A DNA stretch of 55,926 nucleotides from Sinanaerobacter chloroacetimidivorans (GCF_018128545.1 NZ_JAGSND010000024.1:1-55926), one strand, 5' to 3'. Numbered from the stretch's first letter, positions 15,629 through 24,850 are shown. Translations and numbers: made by a program. The notes: generated by a model not told the origin, from the letters alone.

Positions 15629-17596
15629 CTATGGTTTGTATGGGGAAGGTATCCCGTCTGCTTTTGCGTCATAGGAAACCGGCAGTGCAACCATCAGGGT
15701 GAATGTTTCAGCATTGTGCTCTGTTTTAACAATTCCTCCGCAGGCATTCACAACCTTTTTGATATTTTGCAATCCCAGTCCGTGGGAAGCACCGATTTTT
15801 GTAGAGAGAAGGCTGCCGTCTCTCTGATTTACGATGCCGTTATAGGTGTTTGTAATCTTTATCAAAAACTGGCCGTTTATATTCCTTGCTTCAGCTGCCA
15901 CATACCGGGTCTGATGGACTCCTTGCTTCCCACAGGCTTCCATGGCGTTTTCCAACACATTGCCCAGCACGATGCAAAGATCACTGTCACTGATGGAAAG
16001 CTGCGCTGGAATCTGACAGGTACAGCGAAATGGAATACCCCGCTTCTTTAAGCACAGGGAATAGTAACCGAGGATAGAGTTTGCCACGATATTTTCACAA
16101 AACACCGGCAATGGAGCAGGATCGGCCTTTTCCACATAGTCGCTTAAAAATTCGGTTAGATCCTCATAACGCCTTTCCTCTGTAAGCTGCCGAATTGCAC
16201 CGATAAAGTGACGGACATCGTGACGGATGGCGCGGACTTCGTTGATCTGCTCACGAAGTGCATCATAATACTCTGTCTGCATGGAAATCTGCGATCTGGC
16301 CTGTTCCAGCCCGGCAGAGGCCACGGCGAAATCGCGGTATACATCAGCCGCCTGCATAGCCGAAACCATGCTGAGAATCATCAAATATGCCGAAAGCAAG
16401 AGCAGCAGCGATAATGACAGGTTAAGATAAATATTACCGTTGATGTAATAGCAGTCAATAATCAGCCCGGTGATTGCCAGTATAGTGCCCCAGTAAATCA
16501 GCAGCCCATACTTTTTCATACGGTGCCGGTTATGGTAAACCTTGAAGAACAGATAAGTCTCTATTGCAAAGGCACACACCGGAAGCAGAATTGTCAGATG
16601 TCTGTTATAGAACCCGTGGGGGATGAAAAGATAAAGGAGATACAGCAAGATATAATATATCAAAAAATTAAGCTTTTCCCTTCGGGAAAACGCAATTCCC
16701 AAAAGCTCCTCAACTAAAAAAATCAGCAAATATTTAAACACAAAGGAAACCAAAAACATCAGCGGATTCGTATCCTCATAGGAAAGATGGAAGAAAAGCA
16801 TATTTTGCCAGGAATGATAGAATTCCGTCGTCATCATAATGCGCACAAGGACAAAAAATCCAATCACCGGCAGCCAGATAGAGCGGTTGTTTTTCCTGTA
16901 AGTAAGGATATACAGCATAACCAGAACAAAGAAGGAAAACAGCACCGTTCCAAACAAAATCATCCGCAGGTTATTTCGTCCGCTGTCCTGCAAGATAGCA
17001 CTGTCATAGCTCTGCAGGATGGGAGCCATATAGAGTCCGGAAAACCGTGTCGTGGCTATTTCAATTACGATTTCATGCTCTTTTGCAGCGGAGAGTGTTA
17101 CGGGATAGAGTTTTGCATCTGTAGTCGTAAAGACATCCTCTTGATTTTTAGACACAGTCCCGCTTTCCGATGTCAGGCTTCCGTCAATATAGACACGGTA
17201 AGCGCTCCCAAAATCGGGCAGATAGACAGTAACCGGACGGGAGCCAGAATAGCCGTCCAGTGTGAGCCGATAGCTTGCATAGCCATTTGCCGGCAGATAG
17301 CTCCCATTTAATTGATAGCGTGACCAATAATCAGGCACAGGCAGCAGTAGATCAGGGGGAACATTGTACTGCTTTTCCGTAACAAGTAAACGATTCCAAT
17401 AAAGCTCCCATTCTCCGTCGAGGATTATGGTCTTGCCGGTATCAGGGGCTGAAAGCTGAAGCCTTCCGCCTTCAGACTCAGGTGTGCCGGTCAGTTCGTG
17501 ATAAAAGAAGGTGTACATCACCGGCAAATGGGAAACAAAGATCGCAAAAATCATTCCCGTAATCAGCAATATTTGGGTTCTATGCAATCTTTTCAT
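15629..17596 (-). CDS. Membrane sensor histidine kinase, 7TM plus GHKL (AgrC/LytS-like)
   Basis: This 655-aa sensor has an N-terminal membrane anchor, an extracellular beta-sandwich of about 170 residues (GEWELYWNRL, YRLTLDGYSG), seven hydrophobic helices at about 205-410 and a C-terminal kinase. The layout resembles 7TM-DISM sensors, which bind carbohydrate or other small ligands outside the cell. The phospho-acceptor motif is IRHDVRHF near residue 458, and the GHKL nucleotide site has ENVLENAMEACG near residue 540 and SHGLGLQNI near residue 605. It overlaps the LytTR regulator gene by 4 bases and is the partner kinase. A proposed target is the SLH surface operon downstream. Confidence 0.92.
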   Translation of the reverse strand: MKRLHRTQILLITGMIFAIFVSHLPVMYTFFYHELTGTPESEGGRLQLSAPDTGKTIILDGEWELYWNRLLVTEKQYNVPPDLLLPVPDYWSRYQLNGSYLPANGYASYRLTLDGYSGSRPVTVYLPDFGSAYRVYIDGSLTSESGTVSKNQEDVFTTTDAKLYPVTLSAAKEHEIVIEIATTRFSGLYMAPILQSYDSAILQDSGRNNLRMILFGTVLFSFFVLVMLYILTYRKNNRSIWLPVIGFFVLVRIMMTTEFYHSWQNMLFFHLSYEDTNPLMFLVSFVFKYLLIFLVEELLGIAFSRREKLNFLIYYILLYLLYLFIPHGFYNRHLTILLPVCAFAIETYLFFKVYHNRHRMKKYGLLIYWGTILAITGLIIDCYYINGNIYLNLSLSLLLLLSAYLMILSMVSAMQAADVYRDFAVASAGLEQARSQISMQTEYYDALREQINEVRAIRHDVRHFIGAIRQLTEERRYEDLTEFLSDYVEKADPAPLPVFCENIVANSILGYYSLCLKKRGIPFRCTCQIPAQLSISDSDLCIVLGNVLENAMEACGKQGVHQTRYVAAEARNINGQFLIKITNTYNGIVNQRDGSLLSTKIGASHGLGLQNIKKVVNACGGIVKTEHNAETFTLMVALPVSYDAKADGIPSPYKP

Positions 17597-18318
17597 AGCT
17601 GTTCCCTACCCATATGAGAAAACAGGTACGCATAATACTGCTCTTTTACTTCCTTTCCATATTTTCGTGAAACGCTGATCATAACTTGTCCCGTCCGGAT
17701 GTAATTCTCCTTCATTTCCGTCACATGAGACAGATTGACGAGAAAGCTCTGATGGCAGCGAATAAAGAATTTCTCCGGCAGCTCATTCAAAATATCTTCC
17801 AGTCTGCCATAACATTGCAAAGTATTTCCATCAGAAAAGTGGAATAGGAGAAGTTTATTTTGGCTTTCTATATAAAAAATATCTCGGCAATCCACGTTAT
17901 GTACGGCACCCTTGTACTGAATGCTGATTTTGTATCCGCTTTCCTTCCGGAGTTCCCCAAGCACACGATCCAATACAGTATACAAACGCTCTCTACGAAA
18001 GGGCTTCTCAATATAATTAAAAGCGAACACCTCATATGCCTGTGGGTAATGCTCTCTGCTGGAAGAAAGAAATATAATTTTGAGCTCCTTCTTCTTATTG
18101 CGTATTTTCTGTGCCGTCCGAATGCCATCCATTTCTGGCATGTAAATATCCAGAAACAAAATGTCGGTGGAGAAGCTGTCATCCAGAAGTTCATCCACCA
18201 GCGTTTTCCCGTTGGTAAAGGAAGTGATTTCAAATAATGGGGAATAGGCAGAAAGCTCATTGGATAATAGCGCAATATCCTCCGCCATATCGTCGCATAT
18301 TGTAATTTTAATCGACAT
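17593..18318 (-). CDS. LytTR-family response regulator (AgrA-like)
   Basis: This is a 241-aa cytosolic regulator. The receiver domain at 1-120 has the acidic pair in ICDD, the phospho-acceptor Asp in LFLDIYMPEMDG near residue 57 and the conserved Lys in YIEKPF near residue 104. The LytTR DNA-binding domain at 135-235 contains DIFYIES, FIRCHQSFLVNL and SRKYGKEV, typical of the family. It is the first gene of a two-gene operon with the 7TM kinase. The 21-bp-spaced direct repeats at 15503-15538 are its likely binding site. Confidence 0.95.
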   Translation of the reverse strand: MSIKITICDDMAEDIALLSNELSAYSPLFEITSFTNGKTLVDELLDDSFSTDILFLDIYMPEMDGIRTAQKIRNKKKELKIIFLSSSREHYPQAYEVFAFNYIEKPFRRERLYTVLDRVLGELRKESGYKISIQYKGAVHNVDCRDIFYIESQNKLLLFHFSDGNTLQCYGRLEDILNELPEKFFIRCHQSFLVNLSHVTEMKENYIRTGQVMISVSRKYGKEVKEQYYAYLFSHMGREQL

Positions 18319-18358
18319 ATTATATCACCATCTACTTGTTCTTAAAGTTTTTTATACA

Positions 18359-18367
18359 ATTATACCA
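18359..18367 (-). promoter_or_regulatory. Extended -10 promoter of the two-component operon
   Basis: TGGTATAAT on the minus strand is a perfect extended -10 element about 40 bases before the regulator ATG. No good -35 is visible, which is acceptable for extended -10 promoters. Confidence 0.5.
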
Positions 18368-18381
18368 TATTTTTGTAATGA

Positions 18382-18407
18382 AAGACCTGCCAAAAATGGC
18401 AGGTCTT
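18382..18407 (-). terminator. Terminator of the TetR-ABC operon
   Basis: An 11-bp perfect stem (AAGACCTGCCA with its complement) and a 4-base loop lie 12 bases after the permease stop at 18420. Confidence 0.75.
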
Positions 18408-18419
18408 GAACATTTTATT

Positions 18420-20018
18420 TTATCTAATACTTCGACGCCCGAATCCAATGAACCCTAACCATATAAATACCGCTGTAATACCTGTTAACACTATCAGTGG
18501 CACAATTGAAAGCTCATGGATCGGGATAATGTAATGGGCATAGGCAAAGGGCGTCCATTGCATTGCGGACCATCCGGCTATTCCGACCTCCCAAAGCATC
18601 TCGATGAAGATAAACACACCCAATATAAGCCAATTGAGAAGGTCAGCGATACGGGGCAGCCATCCATATAGAAAAGCAGCGATGCCGATAAATGTCCAGA
18701 CGGAAGGAATTTTTGAAAGGCTCATGGCTAACACGCGGGGGAAATGACTGAACTCTCCCGCAGCGATGCTCCATCCCAGGCCGGAAGCCAAACCAAGGGC
18801 GAAAAGTATCAACACGCTGCCTGCGAAAGCAACCGCCAAATAGCTTCCCATCCATTTGACCCGGCTTACGGGTCTTGATAATACCATCTCCGCATAATGC
18901 TCCTTTTCTTCCTGCCGCAGACGTTGTACCGCCGTGATGGCAAAGACAGATAAACCGCCCATCAGTCCCAGCATGTAGATAAAAATGGCAATGAAAGCTT
19001 CATGATTACCTAACTTTACTATAGCAGATGCCCAAGAAGTATCCATATGGGCGAACGTAGAACTGATGGCTTCGGAGATATTAGGCGTACCCATACCCAT
19101 AATTCCTCCAAGCCAAGCCATACCGATTACCCAGACCAGAATACTGCCTTTTTGCTGCCGCCAGGCGAAGGCCATGGAAGAGTTGAAACGGGGGGATGCA
19201 TCAGCCGAACCTTCTTTCTGTGCAATAAGTCCTGCACCCATATCACGGCGAACGAGCAGCATATAGGAAAGCATTATCGGCAAGGCAGAGAGCACGATAA
19301 AAATCAACAATTTCCACGCATGATTTCCCTCATAGGGAACGGTGATACGGAACCATGCTTCCGGGGCAAGCCAAGCCCAGCCGGTGCTGCCACCACCTAT
19401 ATTATTTAGAATCATGGCAACCATGGTTAACATATATACACCAAATATGCACCCTCTTGCGCTGCCGCTGTGCTCAAAAATCTGCGCGACGAATCCGCCG
19501 ATCCCGGCAAAGATACATCCGGAGGCGGCAAGGGTCAATCCTGCCAGCAGAGAACCGTTTCCTGCGAGGCCGTTGCCCATCAGGACCGCGGCAGTCAATA
19601 AGCCTGCCAGCAGGCTTCCCCCACAGGAAAGAATCAGTGCTGCAGACAGATTGGCGTATCTTCCTACCGATCTTCCAAGTATCAATTCATTTCTTCCCGA
19701 GGCTTCCTCCGTGCGGGTATGCCGAATCATAATAAGCGCCGCTCCGAACATGACTGCTATGGAAGCTTGTAACAGGCCCCGCCACAAGATGGCTCCTTCT
19801 ATGCTTAACGGTATAATAGGCCCAAGCATAGCAGCGGTAACAGGGCTTGCGGACAGTTCAGCGATAAACACCTGCCAATCCGGCATTGCTTTCACGAAGG
19901 ACAACTGCGACATAATAAGAAATATGGGAAGCAATGTCCATATAGGAAGCACTATCCGGTCTCTACGCAGATAAAGCTTAAGCAGCTTGCCTGTACCGGC
20001 AAAATGATTTTGTTTCAT
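18420..20018 (-). CDS. ABC-2-type exporter permease (polyketide/antibiotic exporter-like)
   Basis: This 532-aa membrane protein has about twelve hydrophobic helices in two similar halves. It resembles the fused permeases of TnrB3-type antibiotic exporters (MIRHTRTEEASGRNELILGRSVGR near residue 95 and a second RLRQEEKEHYAEMVLSRPVSR near residue 370 are the repeated cytoplasmic loops). It works with the ATPase immediately upstream. The single base between the genes implies coupling. The exported compound is unknown. Control by a TetR repressor suggests drug or metabolite efflux. Confidence 0.88.
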   Translation of the reverse strand: MKQNHFAGTGKLLKLYLRRDRIVLPIWTLLPIFLIMSQLSFVKAMPDWQVFIAELSASPVTAAMLGPIIPLSIEGAILWRGLLQASIAVMFGAALIMIRHTRTEEASGRNELILGRSVGRYANLSAALILSCGGSLLAGLLTAAVLMGNGLAGNGSLLAGLTLAASGCIFAGIGGFVAQIFEHSGSARGCIFGVYMLTMVAMILNNIGGGSTGWAWLAPEAWFRITVPYEGNHAWKLLIFIVLSALPIMLSYMLLVRRDMGAGLIAQKEGSADASPRFNSSMAFAWRQQKGSILVWVIGMAWLGGIMGMGTPNISEAISSTFAHMDTSWASAIVKLGNHEAFIAIFIYMLGLMGGLSVFAITAVQRLRQEEKEHYAEMVLSRPVSRVKWMGSYLAVAFAGSVLILFALGLASGLGWSIAAGEFSHFPRVLAMSLSKIPSVWTFIGIAAFLYGWLPRIADLLNWLILGVFIFIEMLWEVGIAGWSAMQWTPFAYAHYIIPIHELSIVPLIVLTGITAVFIWLGFIGFGRRSIR

Positions 20019-20019
20019 G

Positions 20020-20919
20020 TCATTTTAACTCCTTTCCCTCAAACTTATCTCCGTAGTGACGCATGAACAGTTCTTCAAGAGTGGGCGGTTCCGCCATAAG
20101 CGACTTAATACCCATTGGTGCAAGCGCATTCATAACTGTATCCATAGCATTGGCGTCCACCGAAAAGCGCCACTTTTCTTCCTTTTGTGATACATCGTGA
20201 ACCCCTTGCAGCTGATTCAGATTTACATGCTTGGCAAGTTCCACGGTCACGGTTGTGCGTGTCAAATGCCGCAGTTCTTCAAGGGTGCCGGATTCAACAA
20301 TTTTACCCTGTCGGATTATTCCAACCCGGTCGCAGAGCGCTTCTACCTCTGCAAGAATATGACTGGACAGAAAAACGGTTTTTCCCAGCTTCTTTACTTC
20401 GAAGATACATTCCTGAAAAACCTGCTCCATTAGCGGATCAAGGCCACTGGTCGGTTCATCTAAAATCAACAGCTCCGCATCAGAAGCAAAGGCCGAGACC
20501 AGCGCCACCTTCTGACGGTTTCCTTTGGAATAACTACGACATTTTTTCTTCGGGTCAAGCTGGAACCTGTCCAGTAGTTCCTTGCGGCGAGAGGGATCAA
20601 TTTTTCCCTGTAACCCTCCTAAGAAATCGATCACCTCACCGCCGGTTAGATTTGGCCACAAGGTCACATCTCCCGGTACATAGACAAGTCGCTGATGAAG
20701 AGCGACAGCATCCTGCCAAGGATCGCCGCCCAGCAGTTTTGCCTCTCCGCCACTTTTACGCAACATCCCTAAAAGAATTCGGATGGTTGTAGATTTTCCG
20801 GCTCCATTGGGGCCAATAAATCCATACACCTCGCCTTGTTTTACCGTCAAATCAACTCCGCGTAAAGCCTCCTGCTTGCCGTAAGACTTAGTAAGTTTTC
20901 TTGTTTCAATTACATTCAT
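20020..20919 (-). CDS. ABC transporter ATP-binding protein
   Basis: This cytosolic ATPase (299 aa from the ATG at 20919) powers the ABC-2 permease. Walker A is GPNGAGKST at 36-44, the signature reads YSKGNRQK near residue 133, and Walker B with the D-loop is [12 protein letters not shown] near residue 152. The H-loop is in FLSSHIL. The C-terminal 80 residues are the extra domain usual for CcmA/DrrA-type exporters. GGAGGG lies 7 bases before the chosen ATG; an upstream TTG would place the ribosome site inside the gene. Confidence 0.95.
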   Translation of the reverse strand: MNVIETRKLTKSYGKQEALRGVDLTVKQGEVYGFIGPNGAGKSTTIRILLGMLRKSGGEAKLLGGDPWQDAVALHQRLVYVPGDVTLWPNLTGGEVIDFLGGLQGKIDPSRRKELLDRFQLDPKKKCRSYSKGNRQKVALVSAFASDAELLILDEPTSGLDPLMEQVFQECIFEVKKLGKTVFLSSHILAEVEALCDRVGIIRQGKIVESGTLEELRHLTRTTVTVELAKHVNLNQLQGVHDVSQKEEKWRFSVDANAMDTVMNALAPMGIKSLMAEPPTLEELFMRHYGDKFEGKELK

Positions 20920-20934
20920 CACAATACCCTCCAA

Positions 20935-21558
20935 TCATTTATAATAGGTTTTTCGCAACTCATTCAGATAACCGTCAAACTCAGTACGGATTTTTTCAAA
21001 ATCATAAGCGGGAGCATCCTTACTTCGAAACTGCTCCAGGATTTCACCCGCATATCCGCTTACTGCCCAGAAGATCAATTGCTTTGCTTTCTCTACATCC
21101 AGCTCGCTGCGGAAGCGTGATGTATCTATATCACCATAAAACCGTTCAAAAATGCTGGCTTCCACCATTTTACGCCTTTTCTTCAACTCATCCTTTACCG
21201 CATCGGAATCGGTAAAAACCACAACCCTTATAAAATCAAAAATCCACGGATATTTTTGCATTACCTGAATTTTAAGCAAGCAGGTTTGCCGGAGCCGTTC
21301 AAAAATATCCTTCTCATGTACATTGATTTGGTCAAAATACTGTCGGTTTAAAATATCCAAACAATAGTCGAAAAGAAAGAGAAAGAAATCCTTTTTATTG
21401 TTGACATAGTGAAACATCAGCGGTTTTGATATGCCGGATTCCTTGGCAATCACATTGGTTGATGCGTCATCAAAGCCCTTGCCGGCAAATTCCTTAAGTG
21501 CCGCATTTAAAATAACACTCTGCCTTTCAGATTCTAAACTTAAGAATTTTGAAAACAT
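20935..21558 (-). CDS. TetR-family transcriptional repressor
   Basis: This 207-aa repressor has an N-terminal helix-turn-helix (ALKEFAGKGFDDASTNVIAKESGISKPLMFHYVNNKKDF, residues about 20-55) and a C-terminal ligand-binding helical domain. The ATG at 21558 is preferred because AAGAAGGTG lies just upstream; a GTG six codons earlier falls before that site. It is the first gene of the exporter operon. Two palindromes overlap its own promoter, so it probably represses itself and the exporter until the exported compound binds. Confidence 0.93.
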   Translation of the reverse strand: MFSKFLSLESERQSVILNAALKEFAGKGFDDASTNVIAKESGISKPLMFHYVNNKKDFFLFLFDYCLDILNRQYFDQINVHEKDIFERLRQTCLLKIQVMQKYPWIFDFIRVVVFTDSDAVKDELKKRRKMVEASIFERFYGDIDTSRFRSELDVEKAKQLIFWAVSGYAGEILEQFRSKDAPAYDFEKIRTEFDGYLNELRKTYYK

Positions 21559-21606
21559 GTTAATCACCTTCTTCACACTTTATAAACTTTTCTGCTAAAA
21601 AATCTA

Positions 21607-21659
21607 TTTACCTATCAGGTCAACGTCATCATTATACATCCATTTACCTAATAGGTCAA
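21607..21659 (-). promoter_or_regulatory. Sigma-A promoter with two TetR-type operators
   Basis: On the minus strand TTGACC (21654-21659) and a perfect TATAAT (21631-21636) are separated by 17 bases. Two similar palindromes, TTTACCTATCAGGTCAA (21607-21623) and TTTACCTAATAGGTCAA (21643-21659), start 36 bp apart. One covers the -35 and the other the early transcribed region. This is a clear autorepression layout for the adjacent TetR gene. Confidence 0.85.
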
Positions 21660-21665
21660 TACGCA

Positions 21666-21785
21666 TCAACAAATGTTTTTGTCAGTTACCGCAGATACGT
21701 CACCGTAACAGATGTCAAAGCCGACTTTATCGAACACTTTAGCAGAAGCAATAGCCGGATGGCTATCTTTTACATAATACCGGCT
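21666..21785 (-). pseudogene. Relic of a large serine recombinase
   Basis: A minus-strand frame reads YYVKDSHPAIASAKVFDKV before losing similarity and stopping. This resembles the Y-Y-V-x-x-S-H-P-A-I-I-x-x-x-x-F-x-x-V segment of the recombinase domain in large serine integrases. Only about 20 residues match and there is no start. It is a remnant, and its place next to a rlmD-like site is suggestive. Confidence 0.5.
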
Positions 21786-21800
21786 ATTTATACCTGCCAA

Positions 21801-21835
21801 AAAGAAAAGACGTGAAAGTCATCTCTTCACGTCTT
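21801..21835 (-). terminator. Terminator after DUF2200 gene and array site G
   Basis: On the minus strand a 10-bp perfect stem (AAGACGTGAA with its complement) and a 9-base loop are followed by TTCTTTTT. Confidence 0.8.
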
Positions 21836-21844
21836 CATTCTTAC

Positions 21845-21905
21845 TCATTCCACTTTCTGCCGTTGCAACAGGATTACGGCCTCCACATGGCCTTCTCTCT
21901 TCTAA
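21845..21905 (-). repeat. Array site G: rlmD 3'-end remnant
   Basis: The minus strand encodes G-H-V-E-A-V-I-L-L-Q-R-Q-K-V-E-stop, much like the last residues of RlmD/RumA rRNA uracil methyltransferases. No upstream part of such a gene is present; the frame breaks into the end of the DUF2200 gene. Unlike other sites it lacks the hairpin and T-run arm. Confidence 0.65.
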
Positions 21906-22264
21906 AGCGACTGCATGCTTCTCAACACCTTCTCCATCGGCTTACCTTTTGCCAGTTCGTCCACCAACTTGTCTAACCAACGAACCTTCTGCATGAGCGA
22001 ATCTTCGATTTCCTCGACTCGAACTCCGCAGATTACTCCGGTGATTTTGGAAGCGTTCGGATTGATTTGAGGGGCTTCGGCAAAGAACGCCTCAAAATCA
22101 ACATCCCTATCGATTTGAGACTGCAATCCATGTTCATCGTAGCCTGTCAGCCATTGGATGACGGTGTCGACTTCCGCCTTCGTACGTCCTTTACGCTCAA
22201 CTTTTTGAATATACAGAGGGTAGACGCCCGAGATTTTCATTTTGTATACACGTTCGTTATTCAC
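21902..22264 (-). CDS. DUF2200 family protein
   Basis: This 120-aa cytosolic protein is of unknown function. The string [22 protein letters not shown] around residues 15-35 and TGYDEHGLQ near residue 50 are typical of the DUF2200 family, whose members are often found near stress or transport genes. It follows the PhnB-like gene by three bases and likely shares its transcript. The 3' end runs directly into array site G. Confidence 0.8.
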   Translation of the reverse strand: MNNERVYKMKISGVYPLYIQKVERKGRTKAEVDTVIQWLTGYDEHGLQSQIDRDVDFEAFFAEAPQINPNASKITGVICGVRVEEIEDSLMQKVRWLDKLVDELAKGKPMEKVLRSMQSL

Positions 22265-22267
22265 TCT

Positions 22268-22693
22268 TCATTCCTCCCCATGCTTCGGCGCTTCTTCAGC
22301 GACGACATTCCAGTTCACGCCGAACTTGTCTGTTACTGCGGCGTGGAACACGCTGTAAAAGGTCTCGGTCGGCGGGAGGGTCACCTCTCCATCCACGCAA
22401 AGCGCGTCGAAGATAGCCGTCGCTTCTTTGCCCGTAGGCGCCATAGCGGCTAGTTTGATGTTGTCACCGTTCTTTGGGGGCGTAGCTTCATCGGCAAACC
22501 AGACGTTTGTACCGCAGATGACCATCTCGGCATGCATAACCCAAGTACGCAGCAGTTCAGGCGGCGTCTTTGACCCCTCCGGCATGTAGTCACCGTAGGG
22601 CAGGACTTTTGGTTCGTCGCAATGAAAGACGGCACGGTAGAAGTTCAGCGCATCATTGCAGTTCCCGTTGAATGTAAGGTAAGGTGTAATCAT
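22268..22693 (-). CDS. PhnB-like VOC-fold (glyoxalase/bleomycin-resistance superfamily) protein
   Basis: This 141-aa protein has the PhnB-type start TPYLTFNGNCNDALNFYRAVF and the later VMHAEM and FGVNWNVV strands of the VOC fold. Family members bind metals and small molecules, but many PhnB-like proteins have no proven reaction. A GGAGAG ribosome site precedes the ATG, and the gene heads a two-gene operon with DUF2200. Confidence 0.88.
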   Translation of the reverse strand: MITPYLTFNGNCNDALNFYRAVFHCDEPKVLPYGDYMPEGSKTPPELLRTWVMHAEMVICGTNVWFADEATPPKNGDNIKLAAMAPTGKEATAIFDALCVDGEVTLPPTETFYSVFHAAVTDKFGVNWNVVAEEAPKHGEE

Positions 22694-22790
22694 AGTTTTC
22701 TCTCCTTTGTTTTGTGTTTTAGCTTAATAGATAGCAATTGCCCTGCATCTGCTTGTAGAATTTAGTAAAAAATTATTTAGGGATACACTC

Positions 22791-23588
22791 TTAGTTTACC
22801 TCAACAGTAAACTCTGTCTTTAACTGTACCTTTTCCTGTTGTTCTTTATCCAGAGTAAAACTTGTGATGGCAGAAAAAGTATATTCACCATTAGGCAACC
22901 TTAGTGTCTTTTCAGAATAAAATTCTCTCCAAAAATCTGCATCTGGGTCATCTTCGCTAAAGCCCCCGCTTTTTGAAAAGGGAATGGTATATATTTCCCC
23001 CTTCTTCAGTTCAGTCTTCTTTAGTATATTTAGTGTAAAATCTCCACTGAAAACCTCTCCATTCTTATAAATTATATGATGAAAATAAGGTTCTCCTGAC
23101 CAAATGTCTATACTGTCCTTTTCTCCAATATATTCAATTGTTGAGTATAGGCTGATCTCTTCTGCTTCTTTAAACTGCAGTTTTTCAATATAGGTCTTTA
23201 CTAAGAAGTTCTCATCACTGGCGGTAAAGACATACCCCTCCAGCAACACAATCTTGTGACTGCTGTTTATCTGGGCCGGATAGCTTTCTGCTATTGCACC
23301 ACTGTAGAATATCTCTACCCTGCTGCCCGCTCCAATATCTTCTGCTGCGATTGCATTCGTCTTTCCTTTTATACTTAACTGTGTATTTTCACCTATGAAA
23401 ACCACTATTTTGTCGGCAGAAGCCAATTCTCCAGATCCTTCAACAGGCTCCACCAGCAGGTAATCCTGCCTATTTTCCAGGACCACTCCAATAAAGGAGA
23501 CTCCATTTTCAGTCCCTCTTTCGCATCCTACTAAAAGGGATAATACTATTAATATACCCAAAATATAAATTAAAGTGTTCTTCATCAT
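22791..23588 (-). CDS. Hypothetical lipoprotein (DUF3221-like N-terminal domain)
   Basis: This is a secreted, lipid-anchored protein of about 265 aa. The signal peptide IYILGILIVLSLLVGC ends in a lipobox Cys near residue 22. The first half (FIGVVLENRQDYLLVEP, DKIVVFI, IGAGSRVEIFYSG) looks like the small beta-barrel DUF3221/YobA-type domain. The second half is a beta-rich segment ending FTLDKEQQEKVQLKTEFTVEVN. ATG 23588 is chosen because GGGGGTGGG lies 7 bases upstream; an earlier start would add 14 residues with no export signal. The function is unknown. Confidence 0.75.
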   Translation of the reverse strand: MMKNTLIYILGILIVLSLLVGCERGTENGVSFIGVVLENRQDYLLVEPVEGSGELASADKIVVFIGENTQLSIKGKTNAIAAEDIGAGSRVEIFYSGAIAESYPAQINSSHKIVLLEGYVFTASDENFLVKTYIEKLQFKEAEEISLYSTIEYIGEKDSIDIWSGEPYFHHIIYKNGEVFSGDFTLNILKKTELKKGEIYTIPFSKSGGFSEDDPDADFWREFYSEKTLRLPNGEYTFSAITSFTLDKEQQEKVQLKTEFTVEVN

Positions 23589-23620
23589 ATTACCCACCCC
23601 CAGAGATTCTTCTTTTTTAT

Positions 23621-23761
23621 TTAGACGCATCTTTCATCAGCGATAATAACAGCAGAAATATTTTCTTCTAGGTCTTCTTCTATTCGTGTTGGATTATTTC
23701 CTCTGCCCATAAAATATTTCCCAAAGCTTATGTAGTCAGTAACGCCTCCACAACCTTTGAC
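23621..23761 (-). other. Start-less open frame, unassigned remnant
   Basis: A minus-strand frame of about 46 codons opens after a stop, has no credible start or ribosome site, and ends in TAA. It encodes KGCGGVTDYISFGKYFMG and more. I cannot place it in a family. It fills most of the gap between the lipoprotein and the GNAT gene. Confidence 0.25.
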
Positions 23762-23799
23762 AATTTATAATAACTCGGGAAAAAGCCAAAATTGTATTT

Positions 23800-24549
23800 T
23801 CATTTTTTGAGTATTCTCTTTAAGTAGGCGACATCTAACAAATTCACCGTCTCAAAATTTCCTTTATAAAACACACCCCAGTTATTAAAAACGCAAGGCA
23901 ATTCCTTTGCTTTTTGTAGCGTATCCACTTGAATTAAAGATACAGGAACGTCATTCATTTCACAATACTGTTTTATCATCTCAATGTTTTGATAGATATA
24001 GGGGCATTGCATATCATAATAAATTGTTAGTTCTTTGCTTTCAATTTCTTGGTTTTTAACATTTTGTGCAAACTTTGGCGTTGTCCCGTCAAAAGAAAGT
24101 GCAAGCAATTCATAGCCATTATCGGTATTATCAACAACCTCAAAGCCGAACTTCTTTGCAAAGGATTGGTCAGAAAGCCAAGATTTTTGTTTTTTTGCTC
24201 CGAGCATACAAATGCCGGATTTACCCCTTTCTTTGGCATCAGCCAAACAATACTCCATCAGCGATTTCCCATACCCTTTTCCTTTATGACTACCAGAGAC
24301 CCATAAGCAATACAGATAATAATAGTTGTCACCAGTTATGGGAACCCAAGCTGTTTCAAGAGGAGCATATTCAATAAAAACCGTAGCCCTTGCATTTAAC
24401 TTTCTAAAGACATGACCTTCTTTTAGTCGGCCAGAAAGCCATTGTTGCTTTGCGTCAATACCTTGATGGGGCTTTTTACTGCGGATAATGCAGCATAAAT
24501 GCTCATTGACAAGGTTTTCTGTTGTTAAGTTTACAAAATCAGTATTCAT
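23800..24549 (-). CDS. yoaP: GNAT acetyltransferase with C-terminal YoaP domain
   Basis: This 249-aa protein has a GNAT acetyl-CoA-binding core (LWVSGSHKGKGYGKSLMEYCLADAK, residues about 82-110) and a C-terminal thioredoxin-like YoaP domain (LTIYYDMQCPYIYQNIEMIKQYC near residue 170). The order matches Bacillus YoaP. The substrate is unknown. It stands alone between decayed sequences. Confidence 0.9.
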   Translation of the reverse strand: MNTDFVNLTTENLVNEHLCCIIRSKKPHQGIDAKQQWLSGRLKEGHVFRKLNARATVFIEYAPLETAWVPITGDNYYYLYCLWVSGSHKGKGYGKSLMEYCLADAKERGKSGICMLGAKKQKSWLSDQSFAKKFGFEVVDNTDNGYELLALSFDGTTPKFAQNVKNQEIESKELTIYYDMQCPYIYQNIEMIKQYCEMNDVPVSLIQVDTLQKAKELPCVFNNWGVFYKGNFETVNLLDVAYLKRILKK

Positions 24550-24638
24550 GTGTACCCTCGCTTCAAATCTAAACTTGTGTTCTTGTTTTTCGCAGATCTA
24601 TTCTATTCCAAAGGCGCCGAATGCGACGCCTTAAAATG

Positions 24639-24850
24639 TTATTCTTCATCCTTTATCCCATCAATCTTAATAACTGAACTCGATTCAAGTTCGTTATCAT
24701 CAAATATTTTTTTATATGCTGGTTAATTGCGGGCACCGATACATCATATAATATTTCAAGCATTTTCTGGGTAAGCCAGATATTTTCGTCCTCATAGCGC
24801 ATTTCGAAGCTTTGAGGATCATCGCCTGTTGCTGCAATGTATGTTCTTTT
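24639..24850 (-). pseudogene. RhuM-family protein fragment, frameshifted
   Basis: The minus strand reads ATGDDPQSFEMRYEDENIW then LTQKMLEILYDVSVPAINQH, and after a single-base slip IFDDNELESSSVIKIDGIKDEE-stop. This is the conserved N-terminal part of RhuM (virulence-associated) proteins. The start region carries an in-frame stop and the C-terminal two thirds are missing. The remaining bases between 24550 and 24912 hold nothing else I can identify. Confidence 0.8.
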
